Below the pieces are notes generated by a model, which was given only the letters and a program-made list of their open reading frames with translations, searched no databases and was not told the origin of the DNA. This document shows, one piece after another, positions 16,985 to 25,752 of a stretch of DNA of 40,962 nucleotides. The stretch spans positions 1 to 40,962 of the forward strand of contig JAQYUY010000099.1 in the NCBI GenBank assembly GCA_028728195.1, given 5' to 3'. A program made the translations under genes and the position numbers. Position 1 is the first letter of the stretch, and each line of letters begins with the position of its first letter. The stretch is from Endozoicomonas sp. (ex Botrylloides leachii). Its GTDB lineage: Bacteria; Pseudomonadota; Gammaproteobacteria; Pseudomonadales; Endozoicomonadaceae.

Positions 16985-17865
16985 GATGAGCCTCTCTTGA
17001 TGGTCACCTTCTGTTGATGATTGCCAACACCGGAAATCAAAATAGCTTCATCAAATACTGAATCGACGATATAGCGGTCGTTTTGTACTCGGTAGTTGAC
17101 CATAGCTAACTGAGCCTTGGAAAATAGCCCTCTTTCTTTAGTCACCACCATCAATGCAGGTGCATCTTTTTGATGTAAAATGCTAGGCATTTGGATAATA
17201 GTTTTTTGGCCGTCATTATATACGCGCACAGGTTTCCAGCTGGCATTGCCTTTAATGAAGTACTTAAAGTCTAGGTTGCCCAGATATTCGTGAGTTTGTG
17301 GTAGTGTGGCTTGTTGGCGTTTTTTTGCTTGCTGTTGCTCAATGGCTGCCCATTTAGCTTCTTCCTGCTCAGGGTAGATAAAACCCACTTTGGGCATCCA
17401 ATCTTTCTGGTCAGATTTAGCAACTATATTATAAGTGCGCCGATTTGTTGTGATCACCATGGAGGTTTCTAAGCCTACATCATGGGGTTTAAAGTTGACG
17501 TTGATAGTGTCACCGGCTATGGAGGGTTTAATTGTCCAACGTGCTGTATCGCCTACTTCCGGTGTATCTGATAAGGTTTCACCGGGTTGTAATTGCAGGT
17601 TACAGACCTTAAACGGTGCGCAGATGATAGTGGCTTGTTGGACGCCATAGATATAACGAATAATGCCATCTTTGCCAATAATAGGTTTATTGTTTTTCTC
17701 GTTAACGCGCTTTTGCCATTGATGATACTGGATAATGGCTTCTTTCTCTTGAGTGGTTAGCTTTGGCTCTTTTCCCGAGAAATATGAGCGCTCAAAATTA
17801 GAGGTGGCGAGCAAATTAAAAGAGGGAAAAACCGATAGCATAAAAACCAATAGTTGCTTTTTCAT
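16981..17865 (-). CDS. trbG: TrbG/VirB9-like T4SS protein
   Basis: 294 residues with a signal peptide (MKKQLLVFMLSVFPSFNLLA). IIRYIYGVQQATIICAPFKVCNLQLQPGETLSDTPEVGDTARW is a classic VirB9/TrbG N-terminal domain, and YFIKGNASWKPVRVYNDGQKTIIQMP with GVGNHQQKVTIKRG the C-terminal domain. It forms the outer-membrane pore with TrbI and TrbH. The track ORF begins at 17901 inside trbF, but the signal peptide begins at ATG 17865, with AAGG seven bases upstream, so the mature gene starts there. Confidence 0.94.
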   Translation of the reverse strand: MKKQLLVFMLSVFPSFNLLATSNFERSYFSGKEPKLTTQEKEAIIQYHQWQKRVNEKNNKPIIGKDGIIRYIYGVQQATIICAPFKVCNLQLQPGETLSDTPEVGDTARWTIKPSIAGDTINVNFKPHDVGLETSMVITTNRRTYNIVAKSDQKDWMPKVGFIYPEQEEAKWAAIEQQQAKKRQQATLPQTHEYLGNLDFKYFIKGNASWKPVRVYNDGQKTIIQMPSILHQKDAPALMVVTKERGLFSKAQLAMVNYRVQNDRYIVDSVFDEAILISGVGNHQQKVTIKRGSS

Positions 17866-17882
17866 TGCAATACCTTGAGGAA

Positions 17883-18593
17883 TTAAACCTGCTTTGACCA
17901 TGCAAAGTTGCTGATAAACAGTCCATTAGGGTTCTTCAGCAACTGTTCTTCACTGGTATCCTGATCAGCGGGTGAATAATAGATAGAAACTTGTGCTCGC
18001 CAGTTACTTTTACTGGTTAGCGTACCGCTGCGATCACGTACTATCTCAACCCATTCAACCTCCCAGGTTGTCTTCGTTTCTGGTATAACCGTACTTATCT
18101 GAACACTAACCGTTTCACGTGCTGCTTTTTGAAATACATTGCGATGTTGATAAAAATCATTCATTTCAACAAAAGCTGCATCTTTTTGGTCAAGCTTTGA
18201 ATAAACATCAAAGATGGCCTTGCGCTGGAGCTCTGCATCCGGTGTAATCATTCGAGCATGGGTAATAAAAGCAGCTACTTCTGCCCGAGTGACCAGTTTA
18301 CTGGGGGTCTTAGCATGCTGAGCCGCTCCGTATACGACGGTTTTTCCAAGTTTGTCTACTTCTACGATATAGGGCACAAACTTGGACTGTGAACCGATAT
18401 AAATCAACCCACCTACACTGGCCAGAGTGATCATTAAGCACAGCAGTGCAGCTAACTGCCAAAACAGCTTTTCAGTTTTAAGTCGAGCTGTATGGTCATT
18501 CCATGAACGTCGGGCGGTCAGATAGGGGGTGCGCCATTTTTTTGGATCTTGGCTATCTTTTGCAGGGTGCTTAAGTTTTGATAGTATGCTCAT
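17883..18593 (-). CDS. trbF: TrbF/VirB8-like T4SS protein
   Basis: 236 residues. A cytoplasmic N-terminus with PYLTARRSWNDHTARLKTEKLFWQLAAL leads into one membrane helix (about 45-68), then a periplasmic NTF2-like VirB8 domain with FVPYIVEVDKLGKTVVYG and a conserved ending FISNFAWSKQV. The NTF2-like domain dimerises and contacts VirB9/10 types during channel assembly. The start ATG overlaps the trbE stop as ATGA. Confidence 0.94.
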   Translation of the reverse strand: MSILSKLKHPAKDSQDPKKWRTPYLTARRSWNDHTARLKTEKLFWQLAALLCLMITLASVGGLIYIGSQSKFVPYIVEVDKLGKTVVYGAAQHAKTPSKLVTRAEVAAFITHARMITPDAELQRKAIFDVYSKLDQKDAAFVEMNDFYQHRNVFQKAARETVSVQISTVIPETKTTWEVEWVEIVRDRSGTLTSKSNWRAQVSIYYSPADQDTSEEQLLKNPNGLFISNFAWSKQV

Positions 18594-21169
18594 GCTATGT
18601 CATCCCTTTTATCGAACAAGGTATGATCTACATTACGCCTGCTCATCCAGTGATGAATCCATTCATCACCGTAAGTTCGTTCCAGTTTTTTCACCGCAGC
18701 TACCTCTTCTTTGTCAGAGACGCCTACAAAGCTCAAAGCTAATTTTCCCAGCCCTAGCTGAAAGAGACGCTGCCCTTCCTCAGAAAATACAAAATAGTCA
18801 CGCTTTTTCGTCGCCTTCGCCACGATATTAATTTGCGGGTCACGCAAGCCAAAGGCTTGGTAGATTGCATAGATATCTGGGTTGTTTGTATTTGCCTCTG
18901 GGTTAGGCAAGAAAATATTACTGGCAGTCCATGAAATCACTTTACTCATCAATCCAGCATTTTTTGCGTCATCAATTCCTTGTGTAGAAAACAGTACGAT
19001 GGCATTTTCTTTGCGGAACACACGTAACCACTCTTCAAACCGGTCGCTGAACATTTTATTACGGAACATCAGCCAAGCTTCATCGAGAGATATCACTGTT
19101 GGCCTACCATCAAGGGAACGCTCTATACGCCGGAATAAATAAGATAATACCGGCATCACATACATTGCTCCCATATTCATCAGGGTGGCCATCTCAAAGA
19201 CGGTAAAGTCAGATAGGGTTAGGTCATCTGTCTGGGCATCGAGTAAATTGCCCATAGGGCCATCAATCAGGTAGGCCGATAGTGCTTCACGTATTTCACT
19301 GTCCTGCACAGCTGTTGCAAAATCAGATAGAGAACGCGATTGACTACGATGACTCATATTTTCAATGGCTTCACGAATCAAGCTGCGCTTGAATACACCA
19401 ATATCGATACCACTGAGCGATAGCAGCAGTTCAATCCACTCACATGCCCATGCTTTATCGCTGCGGGTTTCTAAATATTGTAAGGGACATAAGCCAATCG
19501 AACTGTCATCAGCACCTAAATCAAAGTGCAGTCCAGACCGCCCATTGGTGCACGCTTGAATACCCGCTGCTAGCGTATAAGCAGAGTTACCTTTGTCAAA
19601 GGCAAACACTTGAGCTCTTTCATAACGCATAAACTGTGCTAGCGTGGTTAGCAGAAAGGTAGACTTACCACCGCCAGGACTACCAATAATGGATGTATGT
19701 CCCAAATCACCAACATGAAAATTGAGTAAAAATTGTGTTGTGCCTTGGGCAATACAAGCCATCAATGGGGGGCTGTCTTTTGGGTAAAATGGGCATGGGT
19801 TGTGCTCTCGACCTGTCCAGATACTACTGGTGGGAATAAGGTCTGAAAAATTCAAAGTATTAATCAAAGGACGACGGATATTCTCTACACCATGTCCAGG
19901 AATACTACCTAACCAAGCATCCATGGTATTGATATCTTCTACCCGTGCAGCAAAGCCTAGTTTTTGAATCATTTGACGAATTGTTCGTACCGATTCGGTT
20001 AGCTTGATTCGATTCTCGTCCATAATGACTACTACGCTGGTATAATAGCCTTGAGTGATCAGGCCACTGTTTACATCTGCTAGTGCCGCTTCAGCGTCAT
20101 TAACCATATCTGCGGCATCTTGATCAATTGCGCCTTTATAATTATTAAGCAGCTTGTCTACAAAGCCACGCACTTTTTGTCGCCACTTTTTACGGTATTT
20201 TTCTATATGGGCTATGGCCTCATGGTTATCAATAAAAATAAAACGATTTGACCACCGATATTCACAAGTTACTTCAGCCAGCGCTGAGAGGATGCCGGGA
20301 TAAGATTCCATAGGAAGGCCTTCCAGAGAGACTACCTGAATAAATTTGTCGCCAATACGAGGCACTACGCCGCTCCATAGATCTTGGCCGCCAATAATAG
20401 CATCGAGATAGATGGGATTTTTAGGCAGAACAATGGGCTGCTTAATGCCTGTGACACAGTATTGCAGCCACTGCAGGAAGAGGTCGTGAGTGATAGTATT
20501 GCCGGTCTTGTCACTAACTTTTCTAGCGGATAGCCGCTCCATGGACAGGACCACCCCAAGATCATCGGCAAGGGTTGAGCAGTCTTTTTTAAACTGATCA
20601 ATGATACTTTGTGTGCGAGCTTGACCTTCTAAAGGCGGTGTATCGTCATCAAATAATAGCTCGACGAATTTTTGCTGTGCCAATAATGGGGGAAACCAAG
20701 TCACGGTTAACACAAAATAGCCGCGATACATGGTTCCCATAGATTCAAACATTCGACGACGCTCTTCATCTATGGCTTCTGTTAGCGCATCAGGAAAGCT
20801 AGATGCTTCTCGATCAAAGTATTTTGGCGCTGGCTCACGAACAGCATCGACATGAAGCATCCAACCACTGTCCATTTTATTGGCCAGAGCCTGATTAATC
20901 CGAGCGATTACATTTTCCTTTTCATTATCGGTGGCACTGTTATGATCAGGCCCCCGATAGATCCAAGCAGCCATTAATGAGCCGTTTTTTCCAACAATAA
21001 CGCCGTCGTCTACCATAGCTGCATGATTTAATAAATCGACTAACCCTGCGTCTTTGCTACGGTGTTTTTTTAGATTAAGGTCCTGATCTACTCTGTAGAT
21101 CCGTTGCGCCAATATTAAAACAAGGAAAACACCCAATCCGGCAATCAGGTAAGTGATTACAGATAACAT
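18590..21169 (-). CDS. trbE: TrbE/VirB4-type T4SS ATPase
   Basis: 859 residues. Two N-terminal hydrophobic residues stretches (YLIAGLGVFLVLILAQRIY) precede the CagE/TrbE/VirB family domain. Walker A is IGSPGGGKST near residue 495, and Walker B VISLDEAWLMF near 690, followed by RVFRKENAIVLFSTQGIDDA. VirB4-type ATPases energise pilus assembly and substrate transfer at the inner membrane. The length fits plasmid TrbE proteins (about 820-870). The reading frame is intact, so the secretion system is probably not a decayed relic. Confidence 0.97.
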   Translation of the reverse strand: MLSVITYLIAGLGVFLVLILAQRIYRVDQDLNLKKHRSKDAGLVDLLNHAAMVDDGVIVGKNGSLMAAWIYRGPDHNSATDNEKENVIARINQALANKMDSGWMLHVDAVREPAPKYFDREASSFPDALTEAIDEERRRMFESMGTMYRGYFVLTVTWFPPLLAQQKFVELLFDDDTPPLEGQARTQSIIDQFKKDCSTLADDLGVVLSMERLSARKVSDKTGNTITHDLFLQWLQYCVTGIKQPIVLPKNPIYLDAIIGGQDLWSGVVPRIGDKFIQVVSLEGLPMESYPGILSALAEVTCEYRWSNRFIFIDNHEAIAHIEKYRKKWRQKVRGFVDKLLNNYKGAIDQDAADMVNDAEAALADVNSGLITQGYYTSVVVIMDENRIKLTESVRTIRQMIQKLGFAARVEDINTMDAWLGSIPGHGVENIRRPLINTLNFSDLIPTSSIWTGREHNPCPFYPKDSPPLMACIAQGTTQFLLNFHVGDLGHTSIIGSPGGGKSTFLLTTLAQFMRYERAQVFAFDKGNSAYTLAAGIQACTNGRSGLHFDLGADDSSIGLCPLQYLETRSDKAWACEWIELLLSLSGIDIGVFKRSLIREAIENMSHRSQSRSLSDFATAVQDSEIREALSAYLIDGPMGNLLDAQTDDLTLSDFTVFEMATLMNMGAMYVMPVLSYLFRRIERSLDGRPTVISLDEAWLMFRNKMFSDRFEEWLRVFRKENAIVLFSTQGIDDAKNAGLMSKVISWTASNIFLPNPEANTNNPDIYAIYQAFGLRDPQINIVAKATKKRDYFVFSEEGQRLFQLGLGKLALSFVGVSDKEEVAAVKKLERTYGDEWIHHWMSRRNVDHTLFDKRDDIA

Positions 21170-21195
21170 GTGTTAATAACCTTTAGTGTTATGGT

Positions 21196-21531
21196 TTATT
21201 GACTGTACTGCTTAACCTGAGTAGGTGTGTTGATACGGTAAGGAGTACTTCTAGCTGGGTAATAGCGTTTATAGCGGATATTCCGGATATAGATATGTCG
21301 CAGCTTTGGATCCACCTTGGCCAATTTGCGAAAACACGCTTTTCCGATTAACCATATTGCAATGCTCGAGATCACCATCACTGTACGCAAAGTGAAAGAA
21401 AACACCTGAACTGCACTAAAGAGTAAAGTGCAGGATAGAAGACCAGAGAGCATGATTAACTCCCGGTCTCCTCCCATAAATAATGTGTCTCTACAGCCTA
21501 CCTGACGGATCGGCGTGTGTCTGATCGTCAT
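21196..21531 (-). CDS. trbD: TrbD/VirB3-like T4SS protein
   Basis: 111 residues: two close hydrophobic segments (about 28-45 and 50-64) in a basic, short protein. MTIRHTPIRQVGCRDTLFMGGDRELIMLSGLL is typical of TrbD/VirB3, the small inner-membrane partner of TrbE. The start ATG comes one base after the trbC stop. The C-terminal tail is unusually rich in Tyr and Arg (YIRNIRYKRYYPARSTPYR). Confidence 0.88.
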   Translation of the reverse strand: MTIRHTPIRQVGCRDTLFMGGDRELIMLSGLLSCTLLFSAVQVFSFTLRTVMVISSIAIWLIGKACFRKLAKVDPKLRHIYIRNIRYKRYYPARSTPYRINTPTQVKQYSQ

Positions 21532-21532
21532 G

Positions 21533-21925
21533 CTATGCTACCTGTATGACAGGGGGTAATGCTTTGTATATCATGGCAATTTCGGCGCCGTGACCAAACA
21601 AGCCCTCCATAATATTTTGTGCCGCAATAATTAAGGCCATAATTAATACCAAAAAGATTGATGAGCGTAAAAAATGATTCAGATCACCTCCAAAAATCAA
21701 CGCACCGCCAGTGCCTACAATACCGATGATAGCTAGGGTAAAAGCCACCGGACCCGTGATAGAACTGCGCAAATCTTTCAGCCAGTTTTCGTACGGCAGA
21801 CCGCCGCCGTGACCAACACTAGCCATTGCATCATTAGAAATAAATAAAAGAGCTATTAATGTGACTAGCAGTAGCCATAGGACTTTAGTGTGTGCGCCCA
21901 ATTTTAAAACTTTTGTATTGTACAT
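21533..21925 (-). CDS. trbC: TrbC/VirB2-like pilin precursor
   Basis: 130 residues. A long signal-type leader ([21 protein letters not shown]) ends near residue 37. It is followed by [52 protein letters not shown] and a second hydrophobic segment, the pilin hairpin of TrbC/VirB2. The track ORF starts with GTG at 21934, but that GTG is inside the ribosome-binding site GAGGAGG; ATG 21925 has proper spacing, so I use it. Confidence 0.9.
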   Translation of the reverse strand: MYNTKVLKLGAHTKVLWLLLVTLIALLFISNDAMASVGHGGGLPYENWLKDLRSSITGPVAFTLAIIGIVGTGGALIFGGDLNHFLRSSIFLVLIMALIIAAQNIMEGLFGHGAEIAMIYKALPPVIQVA

Positions 21926-21938
21926 ACTCTTCACCTCC

Positions 21939-22907
21939 TCATAAGGCTCTTATCAGATACTGATTATTCTCATAGCCAATGACTTCGATAATCTCATCAA
22001 TGCACCGGCCAGCAGGAATGGCTGGGTCTTTTTTAATAAACACCACTAGGTGAACAGCATCTGCTATCAGCGGCTCAATCTCTCTTGGTGCCGCTTGATT
22101 GCGAGAAATCAGGCTTTTCATTCGAGTGAGTGAGTCTATTGCTGAGTTAGCATGAATAGTAGCGACTCCGCCAGGGTGTCCGGTATTCCAAGCATCGATT
22201 AAATCAAGGGCCTCAGCACCACGCACTTCGCCTACTAAAATACGATCAGGACGCATGCGTAAGGTGGTCTTCAGTAGTTGGGTCATATCAACGTTAGCTT
22301 CACTAGACGTTAGATACTGCACGAAGTTCTCAGCAGTACACTGTATCTCACCATTATCCTCAATAATGAAGATCCTTTCATTGGGGAAGGTTTTTACCAT
22401 TTCATGGATAACGCCATTTGCAAGCGTTGTTTTCCCACTACCACAACCACCACTGAGTAAAATGTTTTGGTGATTAGTAATAGCTTGACAAAGGGTGTTG
22501 GACTGAGTCTGTGTCATAACGCCTGATGTGACATATTGCGCCAAGGTGAAAATAGCACTGGCTTTTTTGCGAATAGAAAAAATACCTTGGGGAACAATAG
22601 GTGGCAGTTGTGCCGCGAAGCGTGAGCCATCTAATGGCCATTCGCCTTCGAGTAAAGGGCTATTACGTGTTGTAGTTTTTCCTAAATAACCGGAAACTGT
22701 TCGGATAATCGACTCAACTCGCCAAGAAGAAAGGCAGCCTACTACCTGCATAGGTTTGCCGAGTTGATCAATCCAGAGCTTGCCATCTTGGTTGCACATC
22801 AGCTCAATGGTTGTTGTCTGTTCAAGAAGATTTAGAATCTCTTGACCAACTTCACGAGCTAGCTTCTCTCGAGCTCGCTGTTTGGTGGAGTCAATATCAA
22901 CAGTCAA
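21939..22907 (-). CDS. trbB: TrbB/VirB11-type secretion ATPase
   Basis: 322 residues. Walker [15 protein letters not shown] is near residue 155, the Asp box [11 protein letters not shown] near 180, Walker [25 protein letters not shown] near 225 and the His box [10 protein letters not shown] near 245. This hexameric ATPase sits at the inner-membrane base and switches pilus assembly and transfer. It is the first gene of the trb operon; its start is TTG 22907, with GGGAGG five bases upstream. No ATG is available nearby. Confidence 0.95.
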   Translation of the reverse strand: MTVDIDSTKQRAREKLAREVGQEILNLLEQTTTIELMCNQDGKLWIDQLGKPMQVVGCLSSWRVESIIRTVSGYLGKTTTRNSPLLEGEWPLDGSRFAAQLPPIVPQGIFSIRKKASAIFTLAQYVTSGVMTQTQSNTLCQAITNHQNILLSGGCGSGKTTLANGVIHEMVKTFPNERIFIIEDNGEIQCTAENFVQYLTSSEANVDMTQLLKTTLRMRPDRILVGEVRGAEALDLIDAWNTGHPGGVATIHANSAIDSLTRMKSLISRNQAAPREIEPLIADAVHLVVFIKKDPAIPAGRCIDEIIEVIGYENNQYLIRAL

Positions 22908-23603
22908 AATAACCTCCCGTCCTCAAGCAACAAGCCTTTGTTCTATTTTTTCCGTTTAACTGTTTGCAAATGCTAATAATATGACTTTAGTTGTGTATTT
23001 TCCTATAAGTTATATTTTTTCTTTAAGGTATTTATAAAAACTTTGTTCTATAAATAAGTAGAATTTCTCCTCTTGTATAAAAATTAATTACTATAGTTTA
23101 TTTTTTGTAGTTGCTGTTTGCTCTTTAATATTCCAAACGTGTTCCATTTTGCTCAATATGTTCGTTTATATTCCAATATGTTGATATGCAGTTTAATTGA
23201 TAAGTATTCTATTACCAAAGTCCCATTAGGTTCACGGAGAATAGTCTTTAACTAAAGCTTATATTTAATAAGCTTTACGTTACAATAAAAATTTAGTTCA
23301 TTAAACAAACCATTAATATAGTTAAATATTCATATTTTAATATAGTTATTTATTTTAATTACGCTATTTTTTCCACGGTATACGTAACAGCCGCTGAAAT
23401 CATAGCATTTATTCTTTAACGACACTATTATTTTATATGGATGTTTGCTATTAAACTTTTTTTTAGTTTCATGCCGAAAATAAATTTATTTCATATGTTT
23501 TGTCATTGATAGCACAGCACTGTTTAATGAGGGATAGTTGATCTGTTGCTCTCATCATCGTTAAAATGCTATTTTCTTACCGACGGGTTAAGGTTGTTGA
23601 TTG
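22908..23603. other. AT-rich regulatory gap between trb operon and miaE
   Basis: About 700 bp, strikingly A/T-rich compared with the flanking genes, with no convincing ORF. It must contain the divergent promoters of trbB and miaE. It also carries three phased repeats (23134-23183, listed separately). I looked for a nic/oriT-like inverted repeat and saw none I would defend. Confidence 0.6.
23134..23183. repeat. Three 20-bp-phased direct repeats
   Basis: CAAACGTGTT at 23134, CAATATGTT at 23154 and CAATATGTT at 23174 begin exactly 20 bp apart, and TATTCCAA precedes the first and third. Such phasing places the sites near one face of the helix. A repressor or activator site for the trb operon is possible. 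The first unit is imperfect. Confidence 0.45.
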
Positions 23604-24263
23604 ATGGATGAAACGCGCTCTGTCGCGCCTGTTATGTATAGGCAGCGTAAAACAGTTCAGTTGCCTGCTGAGTTGGTAGATTTTCTATTATGCAGAACGC
23701 CCAAGCGGTGGTTAGAAGAAGCGCTTAAGCAGCCAGATATCCTATTGATAGATCATGCTAACTGCGAAAAAAAAGCTGCAGCCACTGCCCTGAATTTGAT
23801 GTTTAAATATATCGAAAACACAGAGCTTCTTAATAAAATGTCTAGGCTAGCAAGAGAAGAGCTACGACATTTTGAACAGGTACTGGCTCTTATGAATAAG
23901 AGAGGCATAAAGTACCGTTATGTTAGTGCATCTCGTTATGCAGCTTCTTTGTTTGCAGTAGCTAGAACGAACGAGCCAGACAAGTTGGTGGATACATTGA
24001 TTATCGGTGCTTTTATTGAGGCGCGCTCTTGTGAGCGGTTTCATGCGTTAGCACCTTATCTTGATGCTGAATTGCAAGCGTTTTATTGCTCTTTGTTGAA
24101 ATCTGAAAGCAGGCACTTTAAAGATTATTTAACGCTGGCAAAACAGGCTAATGGTGCGTCAGTGGATGCTCGGGTGAGCTTTTTTGCCGAGCAAGAGCGA
24201 CATGCTATTGAGTCAGCTGATACAACATTCCGCTTTCACAGTGGCGTACCAAATCTGACGTAG
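23604..24263 (+). CDS. miaE: tRNA 2-methylthio-N6-isopentenyladenosine hydroxylase MiaE
   Basis: 219 residues. MiaE is an O2-dependent di-iron monooxygenase that hydroxylates ms2i6A37 in tRNAs reading codons that begin with U. The ferritin-like iron ligands appear as REELRHFEQV (ExxH), AFIEARSCERF and KSESRHFKDY (ExxH). The core LLCRTPKRWLEEALKQPDILLIDHANCEKKAAATAL is typical. The track start at 23601 is a TTG one codon before an ATG at 23604; AAGG lies 10 bases before the ATG, so either could be used. It follows the trb gap and is convergent with lpxH. Confidence 0.95.
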   Translation: MDETRSVAPVMYRQRKTVQLPAELVDFLLCRTPKRWLEEALKQPDILLIDHANCEKKAAATALNLMFKYIENTELLNKMSRLAREELRHFEQVLALMNKRGIKYRYVSASRYAASLFAVARTNEPDKLVDTLIIGAFIEARSCERFHALAPYLDAELQAFYCSLLKSESRHFKDYLTLAKQANGASVDARVSFFAEQERHAIESADTTFRFHSGVPNLT

Positions 24264-24304
24264 ACGTATCCAGTAAAGTTGGGGTTTCTAATTACCAGAA
24301 TAAG

Positions 24305-25042
24305 TCAATTATTATCGGGGATGTCAAAGCTTTCCAGCGTTAGTTGATTATTATCCGTGCTAAGCAACCAACCTTTTTCCCCCCAGTCGCCTAGCACTAT
24401 TCTCTTTGCTGGTGTGTTTCCTTTGAGTGTTACATCATGAATAGCTGGACGATGGGTATGGCCATGAATCATTATTTTGACGTTATAGTGTTCCATCATA
24501 TTTACAACTTCTTCGGCAGTGACATCCATAATCTCAGGTTTTTTCTTAGTCTTCTTTGTTACGCTATTTTCACGAATAGTCGAACCTAGCTTTCTACGGT
24601 AGCTTAAAGGTATCATCCGCAGTAATTTCATAACCCATGGGTTGCGAATGATGCGGCGATAGCGCAGGTATTGAACATCGGCAGTACATAATAAATCGCC
24701 ATGTAACAGTAGTACCTTTTCATTATTTAGCGTAAGCAGTGTGGGGTCATTAAGCCACAGAGCACCCGCCTTTTTTAAAAAGTCTTCGCCGATGGCAAAG
24801 TCTCGATTGCCAGCCATAATAAACACAGAATGACCCGCATCACTATAGCGTCTAAGGCTTTGAATTATCTCCTCGTGAAAAGGTTCTATTGCATCATCGC
24901 CAACCCAATATTCAAAGAAATCCCCTAAAATATACAGCTCTCGTGCTTTAGGTGCAGTATGTTCCATAAAAGAAAGAAATGCCCGCCCAATAGTAGGGCG
25001 TGCTGGGGTGAGGTGTAAGTCTGAAATCACCAGTGCTTGCAT
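24305..25042 (-). CDS. lpxH: UDP-2,3-diacylglucosamine diphosphatase LpxH
   Basis: 245 residues. It cleaves UDP-2,3-diacylglucosamine to lipid X in lipid A synthesis at the cytoplasmic face of the inner membrane. The metallophosphoesterase ligands are visible in order: ISDLHL, LGDFFEYWVGDD, AGNRD, LLHGDLLCT and HGHTHRPA. Its ATG shares one base with the ppiB stop (TAATG), so the pair is translationally coupled. Confidence 0.96.
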   Translation of the reverse strand: MQALVISDLHLTPARPTIGRAFLSFMEHTAPKARELYILGDFFEYWVGDDAIEPFHEEIIQSLRRYSDAGHSVFIMAGNRDFAIGEDFLKKAGALWLNDPTLLTLNNEKVLLLHGDLLCTADVQYLRYRRIIRNPWVMKLLRMIPLSYRRKLGSTIRENSVTKKTKKKPEIMDVTAEEVVNMMEHYNVKIMIHGHTHRPAIHDVTLKGNTPAKRIVLGDWGEKGWLLSTDNNQLTLESFDIPDNN

Positions 25043-25533
25043 TAAATCAGTTCCGCTGACTCTATGACAATATCTTCTACGGGTACATCCTGATGTCCAG
25101 CGCGGGAGATTGTTTTGACTTTTGCAATTTTTTCAACAATATCCATTCCTTTTGATACTTTGCCGAATACAGCATAACCCCAGCCGTCCGATGTTTCCGA
25201 TGTATGATTTAGAAAATTATTGTCACTGACATTGATAAAAAATTGGGCTGTAGCAGAGTGCGGATCCATAGTGCGCGCCATCGCAATTGTACCTGTGGTA
25301 TTTTTTAAGCCGTTGTTGGCTTCATTTTTGATGGGTTTTTGAGTCTCTTTTTGCTGCATACCAGGTTCAAAACCGCCACCTTGAATCATGAAACCATTGA
25401 TGACTCGATGAAAAATGGTGTTGTTAAAATGACCATTTTTTACATATTGAACAAAATTATCGACGGTCACTGGTGCTTTCTCTGTATCCAGTTCAAGTGT
25501 AATATCGCCAACATTAGTGTGAAGTACAAGCAT
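25042..25533 (-). CDS. ppiB: Cytoplasmic peptidyl-prolyl isomerase PpiB (cyclophilin)
   Basis: 163 residues without a signal peptide. Cyclophilin core: [31 protein letters not shown] and [25 protein letters not shown], with the catalytic Arg in FHRVI. It catalyses cis-trans isomerisation of proline bonds. The first gene of the ppiB-lpxH pair, as in Pseudomonas; divergent from glnS. Confidence 0.97.
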   Translation of the reverse strand: MLVLHTNVGDITLELDTEKAPVTVDNFVQYVKNGHFNNTIFHRVINGFMIQGGGFEPGMQQKETQKPIKNEANNGLKNTTGTIAMARTMDPHSATAQFFINVSDNNFLNHTSETSDGWGYAVFGKVSKGMDIVEKIAKVKTISRAGHQDVPVEDIVIESAELI

Positions 25534-25752
25534 GAAATTAGAACTCCTGGTTAAGGCCCAGCTGGGCAGTCAGATGAGAAGCTTAGGTGTTTTTGTGCTT
25601 CCTGTAAAAGCTGTTGATATAAACCCAGTGATCTTATCTCTGTGTATTTTACCTAGTCTTTGGATGATGTTACCCTAAATGGTTTATTTCCTGTGGGTGT
25701 CGCCTTAAGGTTATCCCGCCAGTCAATCCCTACCATAGATGCTTTAGTCACA

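Noticed and set aside
22908-23603. Possible oriT or plasmid origin in the AT-rich gap
   Set aside because: No relaxase gene nearby, no nic-like motif or strong inverted repeat; the phased repeats alone do not show an origin.
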